From contig CABIZO010000003.1 in assembly GCA_902363255.1 (NCBI GenBank), positions 248,001-312,000 on the forward strand: a DNA stretch of 64,000 nt. The letters run 5' to 3'. The notes under the pieces were generated by a model, which ran no database searches, was not told the origin of the DNA, and saw only the letters and a list, made by a program, of their open reading frames with translations. The position numbers and the translations under genes are program-made. Shown here piece by piece: positions 1-8,053 of this stretch. This DNA comes from Peptostreptococcaceae bacterium (GTDB lineage Bacteria > Bacillota > Clostridia > Peptostreptococcales > Peptostreptococcaceae). Within the stretch, counting starts at the first letter, position 1. Every line of letters begins with the position of its first letter.

Positions 1-456
1 ATGTTCTCTGTTTTCACCTATCCTATTCATTCCTGTATTAAGGGCCACATGACATTTAACTATTCCTGGTGATTCACTCAATTCCTTAGCATATTTACTA
101 TTTACTAAAGTTTGTGTTAAATCGTATTTTATTAATTCATCTTTTTGACAAACAGGTGTATATCCTAAAACTATTATTTCACCTTTAATATTTGCATCTC
201 TTAATTCTATTCCTTCACTAATACATGCAACTGCAAAATATTTAATACCAATACTTTCAAAGTAACTAGCTACTTCTACAGCACCATGTCCATAAGCATT
301 AGCCTTTACTACACCTACTATTTCACAATTTTCATCTAACATTTTTGAAATGACATTTATATTATGTTTAAAGTTAGTCAAATTAATTTCTGCGAAAGCT
401 CTTAATTTAGAAGTATCAATATCTTCCCTACTATTATAAATTTTTGCTTCCATCAT
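1..456 (-). CDS. alr: Alanine racemase, N-terminal part (cut by window edge)
   Basis: The reading frame runs off the left edge, so only about 152 N-terminal residues are present. It is a fold-type III, PLP-dependent alanine racemase, which makes D-alanine for peptidoglycan. The visible hallmark is VVKANAYGHGA near residues 49-59, whose lysine (K51) forms the Schiff base with PLP. The TIM-barrel segment that follows ends in NTGMNRIG. The start is one of two adjacent ATG codons (456 or 453). A GGGGGA ribosome site lies 4-7 bases upstream, which slightly favours 453. Anabolic alr and catabolic or serine-racemase relatives share these motifs, so the substrate is inferred. Confidence 0.9.
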   Translation of the reverse strand, partial: MMEAKIYNSREDIDTSKLRAFAEINLTNFKHNINVISKMLDENCEIVGVVKANAYGHGAVEVASYFESIGIKYFAVACISEGIELRDANIKGEIIVLGYTPVCQKDELIKYDLTQTLVNSKYAKELSESPGIVKCHVALNTGMNRIGENREH

Positions 457-585
457 AATATCCCCCTAATATGTTTTTATAATATTCCCTCTTAAGTTTA
501 AATACACCATATTATGTCCTATATAAATTCTACCTTAATTATAGCATATTTTTTGAATATTAATAATATTCTATCGTATTCACAT

Positions 586-617
586 AAAAATAAGCCATTT
601 TTAATGGCTTATTTTTA
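586..617 (-). terminator. Intrinsic terminator of the 681-1019 gene
   Basis: AAATAAGCCATT and AATGGCTTATTT form a near-perfect hairpin around a short T loop. A T-run follows on the minus strand. It lies between the small membrane protein gene and alr, so alr probably has its own promoter in 457-585. Confidence 0.75.
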
Positions 618-680
618 TATATTATTCATCACATTCATTAGTATATGTGTATGATGGATTTTTTTCTCTTCTTTATATTT

Positions 681-1019
681 TTACTCTTCCTTTTTTTCTG
701 AACAATAAGGACAATCTTCTCTTTTTAGTCTTCTGGAATTAAATTCATTTACTGCTTTTTCCAATTCTTCTTTTTCTTCTTCCTCTTGTCTTATAAATGC
801 ATCTTCATAAAACTGCATTTTTTCTTTTTCCTTAAAAATTTCTTCTATTTCATCTTCGTAATATCTTGCCAACCTTTTATCTTCAATTAAACCAAGAACT
901 TTTCTTGCACCAACATATGCACCTGCTGCTACTCCAGCAGTTGCCGCTCCAAAGATTATGGCTTTTCTAAGCTTTCTATTTACATCCATATAATGCTCAA
1001 TACATTCAATACTTTTCAT
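681..1019 (-). CDS. Small membrane-anchored protein with charged coiled tail
   Basis: This is a 112-residue protein I cannot assign to a function. Residues ~19-42 form one hydrophobic, Gly/Ala-rich segment (GAATAGVAAGAYVGA) resembling a glycine-zipper or YtxH-type anchor. Residues ~55-100 are a highly charged Glu/Lys helix, and the C-terminus carries a CPYC motif that could bind metal or be redox-active. The start is supported by GAAAGGAG about 6 bases before ATG. It is a single-gene unit with its own terminator downstream. Confidence 0.7.
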   Translation of the reverse strand: MKSIECIEHYMDVNRKLRKAIIFGAATAGVAAGAYVGARKVLGLIEDKRLARYYEDEIEEIFKEKEKMQFYEDAFIRQEEEEKEELEKAVNEFNSRRLKREDCPYCSEKKEE

Positions 1020-1194
1020 AAAAAATCTCCTTTCATAAAAGGTAATCTATTATAAATAGTATTTGTATTTATCGAATAAAAAAATTACAAATTTCAATAT
1101 TAATATTTGTAATTACTATGTAAGTTTCAATAAATTTACATATGTAAATTTTTTATTTTTTTAATTTTAATAAAAAAATTTTTTATAAAATATA

Positions 1195-1382
1195 AAAAGC
1201 TAAACTAATAGTTTAGCTTAATAATAGAAAATGTATTAAGGAAGTGGCTTTACTGTTATCTACCCAAAAGAATTTATTTTATACTCTTGAATGGGCTTAA
1301 GTTTTACTGTATATTGAAAAGCTCCTTTGAAGAGTTTCGCGTATTAGTTTGAGATATTACCACTACCACTTCCTTAATATAA
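1195..1382 (-). ncRNA. Unassigned structured small RNA with intrinsic terminator
   Basis: No credible ORF lies here, yet the minus strand shows an organised RNA. A basal stem pairs ATATTAAGGAAGTGG (1380-1366) with CCACTTCCTTAAT (about 1247-1235). Inside it are a CTCTT-CAA-AGGAG hairpin (around 1320-1333) and a second hairpin closed by CCCA/TGGG (around 1264-1296). The transcript would end in a perfect terminator, AAGCTAAACTATTAGTTTAGCTT plus Ts (1220-1195, described here in halves: AAGCTAAAC and GTTTAGCTT). A 6S-like RNA (long closing stem, about 185 nt) is one possibility and a raiA-type RNA another. I cannot identify either from memory. Confidence 0.6.
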
Positions 1383-1498
1383 TTGTATTTATATAGTCAA
1401 GATTTTGTTCATAATTTTTGATAAATAATAATATTTTATTTTCTTTTTTGTAGTTATATTTTCTTAATTTTTATCATATATTATTAATTATGATTTAT

Positions 1499-2488
1499 TC
1501 ATGAATCTTTTTTCTCTTCTAATCCTTTATTTTGTATACATTTTTCTGGATTAATGTAAATCACTTCCCATTGATTATCTTTATTTTTTTTGTAATCTGC
1601 TATTTTTTTATCTACTCCATTTGTTAATTCATAAAAAAGTACATAATATTCATTATCATCTTTATCTTTATAATATGCTCTTTTTTCATATCCATCTTCA
1701 TTTACTATTACGTCGCCGTCTATCAATGAGCACCAATTTCCATATTCTATTTCTACAAAAGTCTTGGCATCATACGCCCATCCATGATATGGTGCACATA
1801 AATAGTTTTCACTACTGTAATCCATATTTACAATTTTATAGCCATCCTTTTCTTTATCTAAATATATGTATCCATAATAATATGAAAATAGTCCTTTATT
1901 TTCTGTAGAGCCTTCAATAACCTCTAGTTCTACAAAGTATTTTAATAAATCAGGCTTGTCTTCATCTGCCGGAACATTATTAACTTTAATCAAGTTAATA
2001 TGAAGTATATTTTTAAAAGAGTCTAAAAAATCTTTGTATGATAATTCTTTTTGATAAGATTTAGATAAAAAATTGTATGCTACTGGATATGGTGCTCTAA
2101 CATCACCTATAGATCCGCACCCGGTTTCATTATCTTCTATTGGATTTGCTGCTTCTCTAAGAACATTAAAGTAATTTACAACTGTATCCTTTCCTGATCT
2201 AAATGGTTTTGATGGTAAATCCATTTTATATGGATTCTTATCATAAAACTCCTTCAAAATATTAAGATTCTCATCATTTAATATTGCCATATCTGATGGT
2301 CTAAAGAACCTCTCTAAATCATAAGATTCTTCTTTACTATCTACCACCTCTAAATCTTCATCTATAATAGATTCATCAACTAAATTTCCACCTAATATAT
2401 ATTTATTTTCTTTCTCTGTTGCATCTATTCTCAGTGTTGTCATCATCATCATTATTAAACATAGCAGTAAGTATTTTATATTTTTCAT
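1499..2488 (-). CDS. Exported protein of unknown function
   Basis: This is a 329-residue protein beginning with a clear Sec signal (MKNIKYLLLCLIMMMM, then a predicted cleavage near residue 23). There is no lipobox Cys at a good position and no other membrane span. The mature part is acidic and Tyr-rich and contains two Cys that could pair outside the cell. I do not recognise a catalytic family; an NTF2-like or DUF-type extracellular fold is possible. GAAAGGAG lies 6 bases before ATG. The gene stands alone, with the ncRNA downstream. Confidence 0.65.
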   Translation of the reverse strand: MKNIKYLLLCLIMMMMTTLRIDATEKENKYILGGNLVDESIIDEDLEVVDSKEESYDLERFFRPSDMAILNDENLNILKEFYDKNPYKMDLPSKPFRSGKDTVVNYFNVLREAANPIEDNETGCGSIGDVRAPYPVAYNFLSKSYQKELSYKDFLDSFKNILHINLIKVNNVPADEDKPDLLKYFVELEVIEGSTENKGLFSYYYGYIYLDKEKDGYKIVNMDYSSENYLCAPYHGWAYDAKTFVEIEYGNWCSLIDGDVIVNEDGYEKRAYYKDKDDNEYYVLFYELTNGVDKKIADYKKNKDNQWEVIYINPEKCIQNKGLEEKKDS

Positions 2489-2677
2489 TTTAATCTCCTT
2501 TCTAAAATAAATTCTTATTTATATCTTTTACATTTTTTTCTAAAATACACTAAAAATGTTTCTAATTTATATAAAAACTTATTCTCATATTTCAATTATT
2601 TTTCTAATGACTTTTATCTTCCAATATTCTACAATAATTACTGTAATATAAGATAAAATCAAAAGGGGATGATTTCA

Positions 2678-3742
2678 TTGGAAAGAGTTGATGAAAGGGA
2701 TACTATGTTCGCAAGAGCTCATTATAAAAAAGATAGTATAGTTTATAAGGACTACTATGCCAAAAATCCTGAGAAAAAGAATATTGATGATAGTTTTAGA
2801 AATAGACCCGAATTGTTAGAAGAAGGTACAACTACTTACAATCAGCTTAATTCACCTATTGCTGGTAGTGCATTTGCTTTTCTAAGAGATATTAGAAATT
2901 TATGTGAAGGGGAAGTATCGCCTCAAAGAGTAGAAGGTAATAGTAAAACTTTCACAAAAAAAGTCAAAGGAACTGCTTCTTTATATGGAGCTTGCATGGT
3001 AGGAATAACTAAACTACAAAAAAAACATATTTACACTCATAGGGGGAGATACGAAGAAAATTATGGCGAAGAAGTTACTCTAGATCATAAATATGCAATA
3101 GTATTTGGCTGTGAAATGGATTTAGATATGGTTAATAGAGCTCCTATGATTTCAGAGGTTATCGCAACATCTAAAAGTTACGTAGATGTTGCCGTAATAG
3201 GGATGATTATTTCATATTATATTAGGAGTTTAGGATATGAAGCAAGAAATCATGTTGATGCAAATTATCTCGTTATGCCTGCTCTTATAGCAGAAGATGC
3301 AGGACTAGGTCAAATAGGTAGAAACGCTATTCTGACAAATAAGGATTATGGTTCAAGATTTAAGTTAGGAGTAGTAACTACAAATTTACCTTTGGATATT
3401 GATGAAAAAGTAGATTTTGGATTGGAAGACTTTTGTAAGGTATGTAAAAAATGTGCTCTTACTTGCCCTACTCAATCTTTATCAAGAGAGAATAGAATTG
3501 GAAAAGATAATAAGTATAACTGGACTGTAGATGTGGAAACTTGCTACGAAAAGTGGAGATACTTAGGAACTGACTGTGGTATGTGTATATCTGTCTGTCC
3601 TTTCAGCCAAAATCTTGAAAGCATAAAAAAATATGAATCTTTCAAAAAAAATGGTTCTGCTATACAAGAAGTATTAGAAGAATATAAAAAGAAATTTGGA
3701 TCTAGAGTATTTGTTCCAGGAAATCCTCATTGGTTAAGATAA
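2678..3742 (+). CDS. QueG-like double [4Fe-4S] reductase-family protein
   Basis: The C-terminal half holds two ferredoxin-type clusters: CKVCKKCALTCP near residues 252-263 and CGMCISVCP near 300-308. The N-terminal half resembles the cobalamin-binding part of epoxyqueuosine reductase / reductive dehalogenase relatives (GEDAGLGQIGRN-like signature, here AEDAGLGQIGRN). It is probably a B12- and Fe-S-dependent reductase; the substrate is unknown and it need not be true QueG. An ATG at 2669 overlaps the AAAAGGGG ribosome site, so I prefer the in-frame TTG at 2678, 9 bases after GGGG. Confidence 0.75.
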   Translation: MERVDERDTMFARAHYKKDSIVYKDYYAKNPEKKNIDDSFRNRPELLEEGTTTYNQLNSPIAGSAFAFLRDIRNLCEGEVSPQRVEGNSKTFTKKVKGTASLYGACMVGITKLQKKHIYTHRGRYEENYGEEVTLDHKYAIVFGCEMDLDMVNRAPMISEVIATSKSYVDVAVIGMIISYYIRSLGYEARNHVDANYLVMPALIAEDAGLGQIGRNAILTNKDYGSRFKLGVVTTNLPLDIDEKVDFGLEDFCKVCKKCALTCPTQSLSRENRIGKDNKYNWTVDVETCYEKWRYLGTDCGMCISVCPFSQNLESIKKYESFKKNGSAIQEVLEEYKKKFGSRVFVPGNPHWLR

Positions 3743-3819
3743 AAAATTCACTTCGCTCATGTCGCCAACGAGATGTATTCGCTAATACTCCTGCCAAGTA
3801 CATATTGTATAGAATTTCT

Positions 3820-3855
3820 ATCCCCTCTATTATAAATTAGAGGGGATAACTTTTA
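3820..3855 (+). terminator. Terminator between convergent Fe-S protein and trpP genes
   Basis: ATCCCCTCTA pairs perfectly with TAGAGGGGAT around an 8-base AT loop, followed by AACTTTTATATATTTTT on the plus strand. It lies between two converging genes and may serve both. Confidence 0.75.
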
Positions 3856-3864
3856 TATATTTTT

Positions 3865-4416
3865 CTAGCTTTGGAAGCTCACTCTCTTCATAGTAACGTG
3901 TATTACTTTAAATACAACTACCCCTACTATTAAGTTGATTCCTATTGCAGGAAGTACAACTGCTGCATATAACATACTTAAGTTCATATTTCCAGGAAGT
4001 CCTACTAAGATTTGTGCTGATGTTAAAAATATAAATCCACTTATAGCAGTTCCAATTGTCATTAATACATTAGAAACTATAAAATCTTGATTTTTTTCAG
4101 CTAATTTTTTCATGAAAGGAGCTTTATACATAGCTATCATAATAAGAAAACTTATATTTGTTGTAAGAAACTTATCTATAACGTTAGGTACTTGCCCTCC
4201 AGGGAATGAACTTGTCATTCCTGCAAATATACCTGCAATTATTCCACATATTAAACAAGCTTTGTAATCGTCTTTATTTATAATCATAATTGAAAATAAC
4301 ATTATCAAAGTCATATCAGGCTTCACACCAAAAATAGCAGGTTCTATTTGGTGTAAAACTAAACCTATTCCTAAAAGCACTGCATTTAAAACTAATTTCT
4401 TTGTATTCATTTTCAT
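3865..4416 (-). CDS. trpP: Tryptophan transporter TrpP
   Basis: This is a small, very hydrophobic protein (183 residues, about five to six membrane segments) of the TrpP/ECF-S-like family, which imports tryptophan. Characteristic segments include HQIEPAIFGVKPDM near the N-terminus and GMTSSFPGGQVPNVIDK in the middle. A GGAGG site 8 bases upstream supports the ATG at 4416 rather than the in-frame codon at 4431. The assignment is reinforced by the T-box leader directly upstream, which carries a UGG (Trp) specifier. The gene should therefore be induced when uncharged tRNA-Trp accumulates. Confidence 0.9.
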   Translation of the reverse strand: MKMNTKKLVLNAVLLGIGLVLHQIEPAIFGVKPDMTLIMLFSIMIINKDDYKACLICGIIAGIFAGMTSSFPGGQVPNVIDKFLTTNISFLIMIAMYKAPFMKKLAEKNQDFIVSNVLMTIGTAISGFIFLTSAQILVGLPGNMNLSMLYAAVVLPAIGINLIVGVVVFKVIHVTMKRVSFQS

Positions 4417-4528
4417 AATAACATCCTCCAAATTTTTTAGTTAAATTTAAATAAATTAATTCCTCTTTTAACCTCTTAAGAGTTTTAGTTCAAACCAAAA
4501 TTTTCACCTACCTTTCTTTTTTGGCAAT

Positions 4529-4804
4529 AAAAAAAGCTCCATCCTATATATAAATAGGACGAAGCTATACTCCGCGTTGCCACCTAATTTGTGTACTATA
4601 AATACACCTCTCCATATTGGTACCATCATACCTCATTTGCTGTAACGTGCAAACCACGGTAAAGTCTACTTTCCAAAGATTTCGATTTACTCCTCAAAGG
4701 CCCATTCATCAAACTTCTTCTTGTCGAGATTCCACCATCCTCAACTCTCTATTTTGAACCTAAATTTGATTACTATCCCTTATCAAAGGATTTAATTTAT
4801 TATT
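4529..4804 (-). promoter_or_regulatory. T-box riboswitch, tryptophan-type
   Basis: Read on the minus strand, the leader contains the GAGGATGGTGGAATC region of stem I, a UGG codon at 4704-4702 in the context GAATGGGCC, and the T-box proper TTAGGTGGCAACGCGG (4586-4571). A strong terminator hairpin (AGCTTCGTCCTAT / ATAGGATGGAGCT, then seven Ts) ends at 4529. Uncharged tRNA-Trp pairing with the specifier and the T-box bulge would favour antitermination and allow trpP transcription. The T-box family call is established knowledge; the exact specifier is my reading of position and context. Confidence 0.93.
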
Positions 4805-4810
4805 AATAAT

Positions 4811-4839
4811 ATAATATGTATTTAGTTTTGTTTTGTCAA
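4811..4839 (-). promoter_or_regulatory. SigA promoter of the trpP T-box transcript
   Basis: TTGACA (4839-4834) and TATTAT (4816-4811) are separated by 17 bases on the minus strand, just before the T-box. Confidence 0.8.
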
Positions 4840-4863
4840 CTATTTTTTGAATATTTTTATTTT

Positions 4864-5961
4864 TTAAATTATTTTAAATGGATTTAGATTTATTTCACTG
4901 CTTATAATTTCAATATTTTCTATGGTATCTAAAAATCTTTTCATTACATCTTTAAATATATTCTCTGTATCAAAATGACCACAGTCCACTATACACATAT
5001 TCATATCCAAGGCATCTTGCGCTTCATGATATTTCACGTCTCCTGTAATTATTACATCACAATTTTTAGATTTTGCTAAACTTACCATATCAGACCCAGC
5101 GCCAGTAACAACTGCAACTTTTTTAATTTTTGTATTTAACTCTCCAACTACCCTGATATAATCCATATTTAATTTTAATTTAATTCTTTCGCATAAACCT
5201 TCTAAATCTATCCCATTATTAAGAGAAGCATATCTTCCAAGACCTACAGATTTACCTTTGTTCTCCAATTTATAAACATCATATGCAACCTCTTCATAAG
5301 GATGAGCTTTAATCATTTTTGCAATTGTTTTTTGTAATAAACTACTCGGAACTATAGTCTCAATTTTTACTTCCTTAACTTCTTCTATTTTCCCTATTTC
5401 ACCTATAAAAGGATTTGCATTGTCCTCAGGTCTAAATGTTCCTATTCCTGAAGTATTGAATGTACAGTTACTATAATTGCCTATATATCCTGCTCCACTT
5501 TCCCCTAAAGCTTCTCTAACTATTATTTCATGAGTCATTGGCGTATAGACTGCAAGTTTATATAAAGTTTCACTATCAGTTACATCAAGTATTTTACAAT
5601 TTTCAAATCCCATAACTTCCATAAAATAATCATTAAGTCCATCAAAAGCTATATCAAAATTAGTATGCATGGAATATAAAGCTATATCATTTTTTATAAG
5701 CTTATGTATAAGCCTTCCTTTTAAATCTTTAGTATTAATTTTATTCATTTTTCTAAATATAAAAGGATGATGTGTAACAATTAAATCCACATCCTTTTCT
5801 ATAGCTTCATCAATTACTTTCTCATTTGCTTCTAGTGAAATCAATACTTTTTTTACTTCACTGTCAAAATCTCCAACTAATAGTCCCACATTATCCCAAT
5901 CATATGCTAAATTTAACGGATATTTGCTTTCTATTTTTTTTATTAAATCATTTAACTTCAT
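4864..5961 (-). CDS. Nif3-like dinuclear metal protein
   Basis: This is a 365-residue Nif3/YqfO-family protein (often called GTP cyclohydrolase 1 type 2; the real substrate is uncertain). The two metal-site regions are visible: VTHHPFIF near residues 62-69, and the C-terminal DCGHFDTE near 325-332. The extra length over the ~250-residue core is the inserted CutA/PII-like domain found in Bacillus and Clostridium members (about residues 130-235, with HPYEEVAYDVY). It follows trmK by about 15 bases, so the two are co-transcribed, as in many Firmicutes downstream of sigA. Confidence 0.88.
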   Translation of the reverse strand: MKLNDLIKKIESKYPLNLAYDWDNVGLLVGDFDSEVKKVLISLEANEKVIDEAIEKDVDLIVTHHPFIFRKMNKINTKDLKGRLIHKLIKNDIALYSMHTNFDIAFDGLNDYFMEVMGFENCKILDVTDSETLYKLAVYTPMTHEIIVREALGESGAGYIGNYSNCTFNTSGIGTFRPEDNANPFIGEIGKIEEVKEVKIETIVPSSLLQKTIAKMIKAHPYEEVAYDVYKLENKGKSVGLGRYASLNNGIDLEGLCERIKLKLNMDYIRVVGELNTKIKKVAVVTGAGSDMVSLAKSKNCDVIITGDVKYHEAQDALDMNMCIVDCGHFDTENIFKDVMKRFLDTIENIEIISSEINLNPFKII

Positions 5962-5976
5962 TTTTTCAACCCCTTG

Positions 5977-6663
5977 TTAAATTAATTTTTTTATTCTCTC
6001 AATTCTATCATTAGCTAGTTTTCTTTTTGCTATAACAGCTTCAGACTCCTTATTTCCAAGCTTTTCTATTATATTATTATATTTTTTTATTTTATTTGCA
6101 ATAAATTCAGTTAAAAGTTCGTCCTTATTTTCAATTAATTTTTTACCTATTTCATAATATATCTCTTCTTCTTCAGGAGAATTTTTTCCAGTATATTTCG
6201 CTACAATAATTTCATATAGTCTAAAATCTTCTTTTTCTAAGCATTCATCTAAAATTTCATAACCATTGTTTAATAAATAATATCTCAGCTCTTCTTGTGC
6301 TTGCATAGGTTGTAAAATTAGTTTATCTACGCTATGAGCTACTTCTTTATTTGATTCAAGTAACTCACCTATTAAAATGCCACCCATACCAGCAATTATA
6401 ACTTCATCAACCTCACCTTTTTTTAATACTTCAATTCCAGAACCTAATCTTAAATTTACTTTATCCTCTAATTTATTTTTTTTCACTTCACTTCTTGCAT
6501 TTTCTAAAGGTCCCTTATTTATATCTGCTAATATGGCAAAATCTATTATTCCTTCATTTAAAAGATAAACAGGTATATATCCATGGTCCGTTCCTATATC
6601 TGCTAATCTTTTATTTTCACTTACAAGCGATGCTATTTTTAATAATCTATTAGTTAATTTCAC
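5977..6663 (-). CDS. trmK: tRNA (adenine-22-N1)-methyltransferase TrmK
   Basis: TrmK methylates A22 of tRNAs using S-adenosylmethionine. The SAM-binding motif I is ADIGTDHGYIPVYL near residues 22-35, followed by EVIIAGMGG. The family length is about 230 residues and normally begins near KLTNRLLKIASLV. I therefore choose the GTG at 6663, which has AAAGGAA 7-8 bases upstream and gives 228 residues; an ATG at 6777 would add an unsupported 38-residue tail. It sits between sigA and nif3, the usual order in Clostridia. Confidence 0.9.
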   Translation of the reverse strand: MKLTNRLLKIASLVSENKRLADIGTDHGYIPVYLLNEGIIDFAILADINKGPLENARSEVKKNKLEDKVNLRLGSGIEVLKKGEVDEVIIAGMGGILIGELLESNKEVAHSVDKLILQPMQAQEELRYYLLNNGYEILDECLEKEDFRLYEIIVAKYTGKNSPEEEEIYYEIGKKLIENKDELLTEFIANKIKKYNNIIEKLGNKESEAVIAKRKLANDRIERIKKLI

Positions 6664-6830
6664 TTTACTTATTCCTTTCAATCTGCTTATATTTCTACTC
6701 CTATTATATGTATTAACATATTTAATAAAATTTATTTTAGTATATTCAAATTTTTTCACATCTTCATGTAATAACATGTTTATTTATAACTTTAAGGGTT
6801 TAATTGTAAAAATTATAAAATCCTTAAAAT

Positions 6831-6860
6831 TAAAAATTCGCCAAAGTTGGCGAATTTTTA
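6831..6860 (-). terminator. Terminator after sigA
   Basis: TAAAAATTCGCCA and TGGCGAATTTTTA form a perfect hairpin with a tiny loop. It is placed 11 bases after the sigA stop, so trmK-nif3 is separated from dnaG-sigA or reached by read-through. Confidence 0.85.
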
Positions 6861-6871
6861 ATTTATCTATA

Positions 6872-8032
6872 TTAATCTAAATAGTCTCTAAGTTTTTTCG
6901 ATCTGCTTGGATGTCTTAGTTTTCTTAATGCCTTAGCTTCTATTTGTCTTATTCTTTCACGAGTTACATCAAACTCTTTACCAACTTCTTCAAGAGTTCT
7001 AGCTCTTCCATCTTCAAGTCCAAATCTTAATTTTAAGACTTTTTGTTCTCTTTCATTTAATGAACCTAAAACTTCTTCTATTTGATCTTTTAATAAAGAA
7101 TATGCTGCAGCTTCTGCTGGAGCTAGGGCATCTTCATCTGGTATAAAGTCTCCTAAGTGAGAATCTTCCTCTTCACCTATTGGAGTTTCTAAAGATACTG
7201 GATCTTGAGCTATTTTCATTATTTCTCTTACTTTTTCTTCAGACATTTCCATTTCTTTAGCTATCTCTTCTGGTTTTGGATCTCTTCCTAATTCTTGTAA
7301 TAATTGTCTTGAAACTCTTATTAACTTATTAATTGTTTCTACCATATGAACTGGTATTCTTATAGTTCTTGCCTGGTCTGCTATAGCACGAGTAATTGCT
7401 TGTCTAATCCACCATGTTGCATATGTTGAGAATTTAAATCCTCTAACGTAGTCAAACTTTTCAACAGCTTTTATTAACCCAAGATTTCCTTCTTGTATTA
7501 AGTCTAAGAATAACATACCTCTACCTACATATCTTTTAGCTATACTTACAACAAGTCTTAAGTTGGCTTCGACTAATCTTTGTTTAGCTATTTCATCTCC
7601 TTCTAGCATTCTTTTTGCTAGTTCAACTTCTTCATGAGGCTTAAGCAAAGGAATCTTACCTATTTCCTTTAAATACATTCTTACAGGGTCATCTATACTT
7701 ATCCCCTTTGGAAGAGATAAGTCTAACTTATCCATATCGATGTCATCTTCTTTTTTTATTTTTTCATCAACATCGTCATCTATATTTTCCATATCTAAAG
7801 TTAAATCATCGTCATCTGCGGAGAAATCAATGGCAACTTTTTCTGCTTTACTTTCTAATATTTCAATGCCTAGATTTCCTAAAGTTTCATAAAGATTTTC
7901 TACTTTATCTTTGTCTAACTCTGTATCTGAAAAGGCTCCCATTATTTCATCTAATGTAAGAGATCCTTGTTTTTTACCTTTTTCAATAAGGCTTCTTGCT
8001 GCTAATCTATTAGCTTCTCTATTATTTGCCAC
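6872..8032 (-). CDS. sigA: Primary sigma factor SigA (RpoD)
   Basis: This is the vegetative sigma-70 factor, directing RNA polymerase to TTGACA/TATAAT promoters. Region 1.1 (about 1-70) is followed by an acidic stretch, then region 1.2 (DPVRMYLKEIGKIPLL) and region 2 (RLVVSIAKRYVGRGMLFLDL, IQEGNLGLIKAVEKFD, FSTYATWWIRQAI). Region 3 (EEIAKEMEMSEEKV) and region 4 (LEEVGKEFDVTRERIRQIEA) complete the protein. The GTG at 8032 has GGAGG 7 bases upstream; the TTG two codons earlier is too close to the site. It forms an operon with dnaG, 21 bases apart. Confidence 0.96.
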   Translation of the reverse strand: MANNREANRLAARSLIEKGKKQGSLTLDEIMGAFSDTELDKDKVENLYETLGNLGIEILESKAEKVAIDFSADDDDLTLDMENIDDDVDEKIKKEDDIDMDKLDLSLPKGISIDDPVRMYLKEIGKIPLLKPHEEVELAKRMLEGDEIAKQRLVEANLRLVVSIAKRYVGRGMLFLDLIQEGNLGLIKAVEKFDYVRGFKFSTYATWWIRQAITRAIADQARTIRIPVHMVETINKLIRVSRQLLQELGRDPKPEEIAKEMEMSEEKVREIMKIAQDPVSLETPIGEEEDSHLGDFIPDEDALAPAEAAAYSLLKDQIEEVLGSLNEREQKVLKLRFGLEDGRARTLEEVGKEFDVTRERIRQIEAKALRKLRHPSRSKKLRDYLD

Positions 8033-8053
8033 ACTCAAACCTCCTTTCGTATT

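Noticed and set aside
1195..1382. Considered as a SRP (scRNA), tmRNA or RNase P RNA
   Set aside because: The SRP GGAA-type loops and the conserved RNase P and tmRNA cores are absent, and the length is wrong for tmRNA and RNase P.
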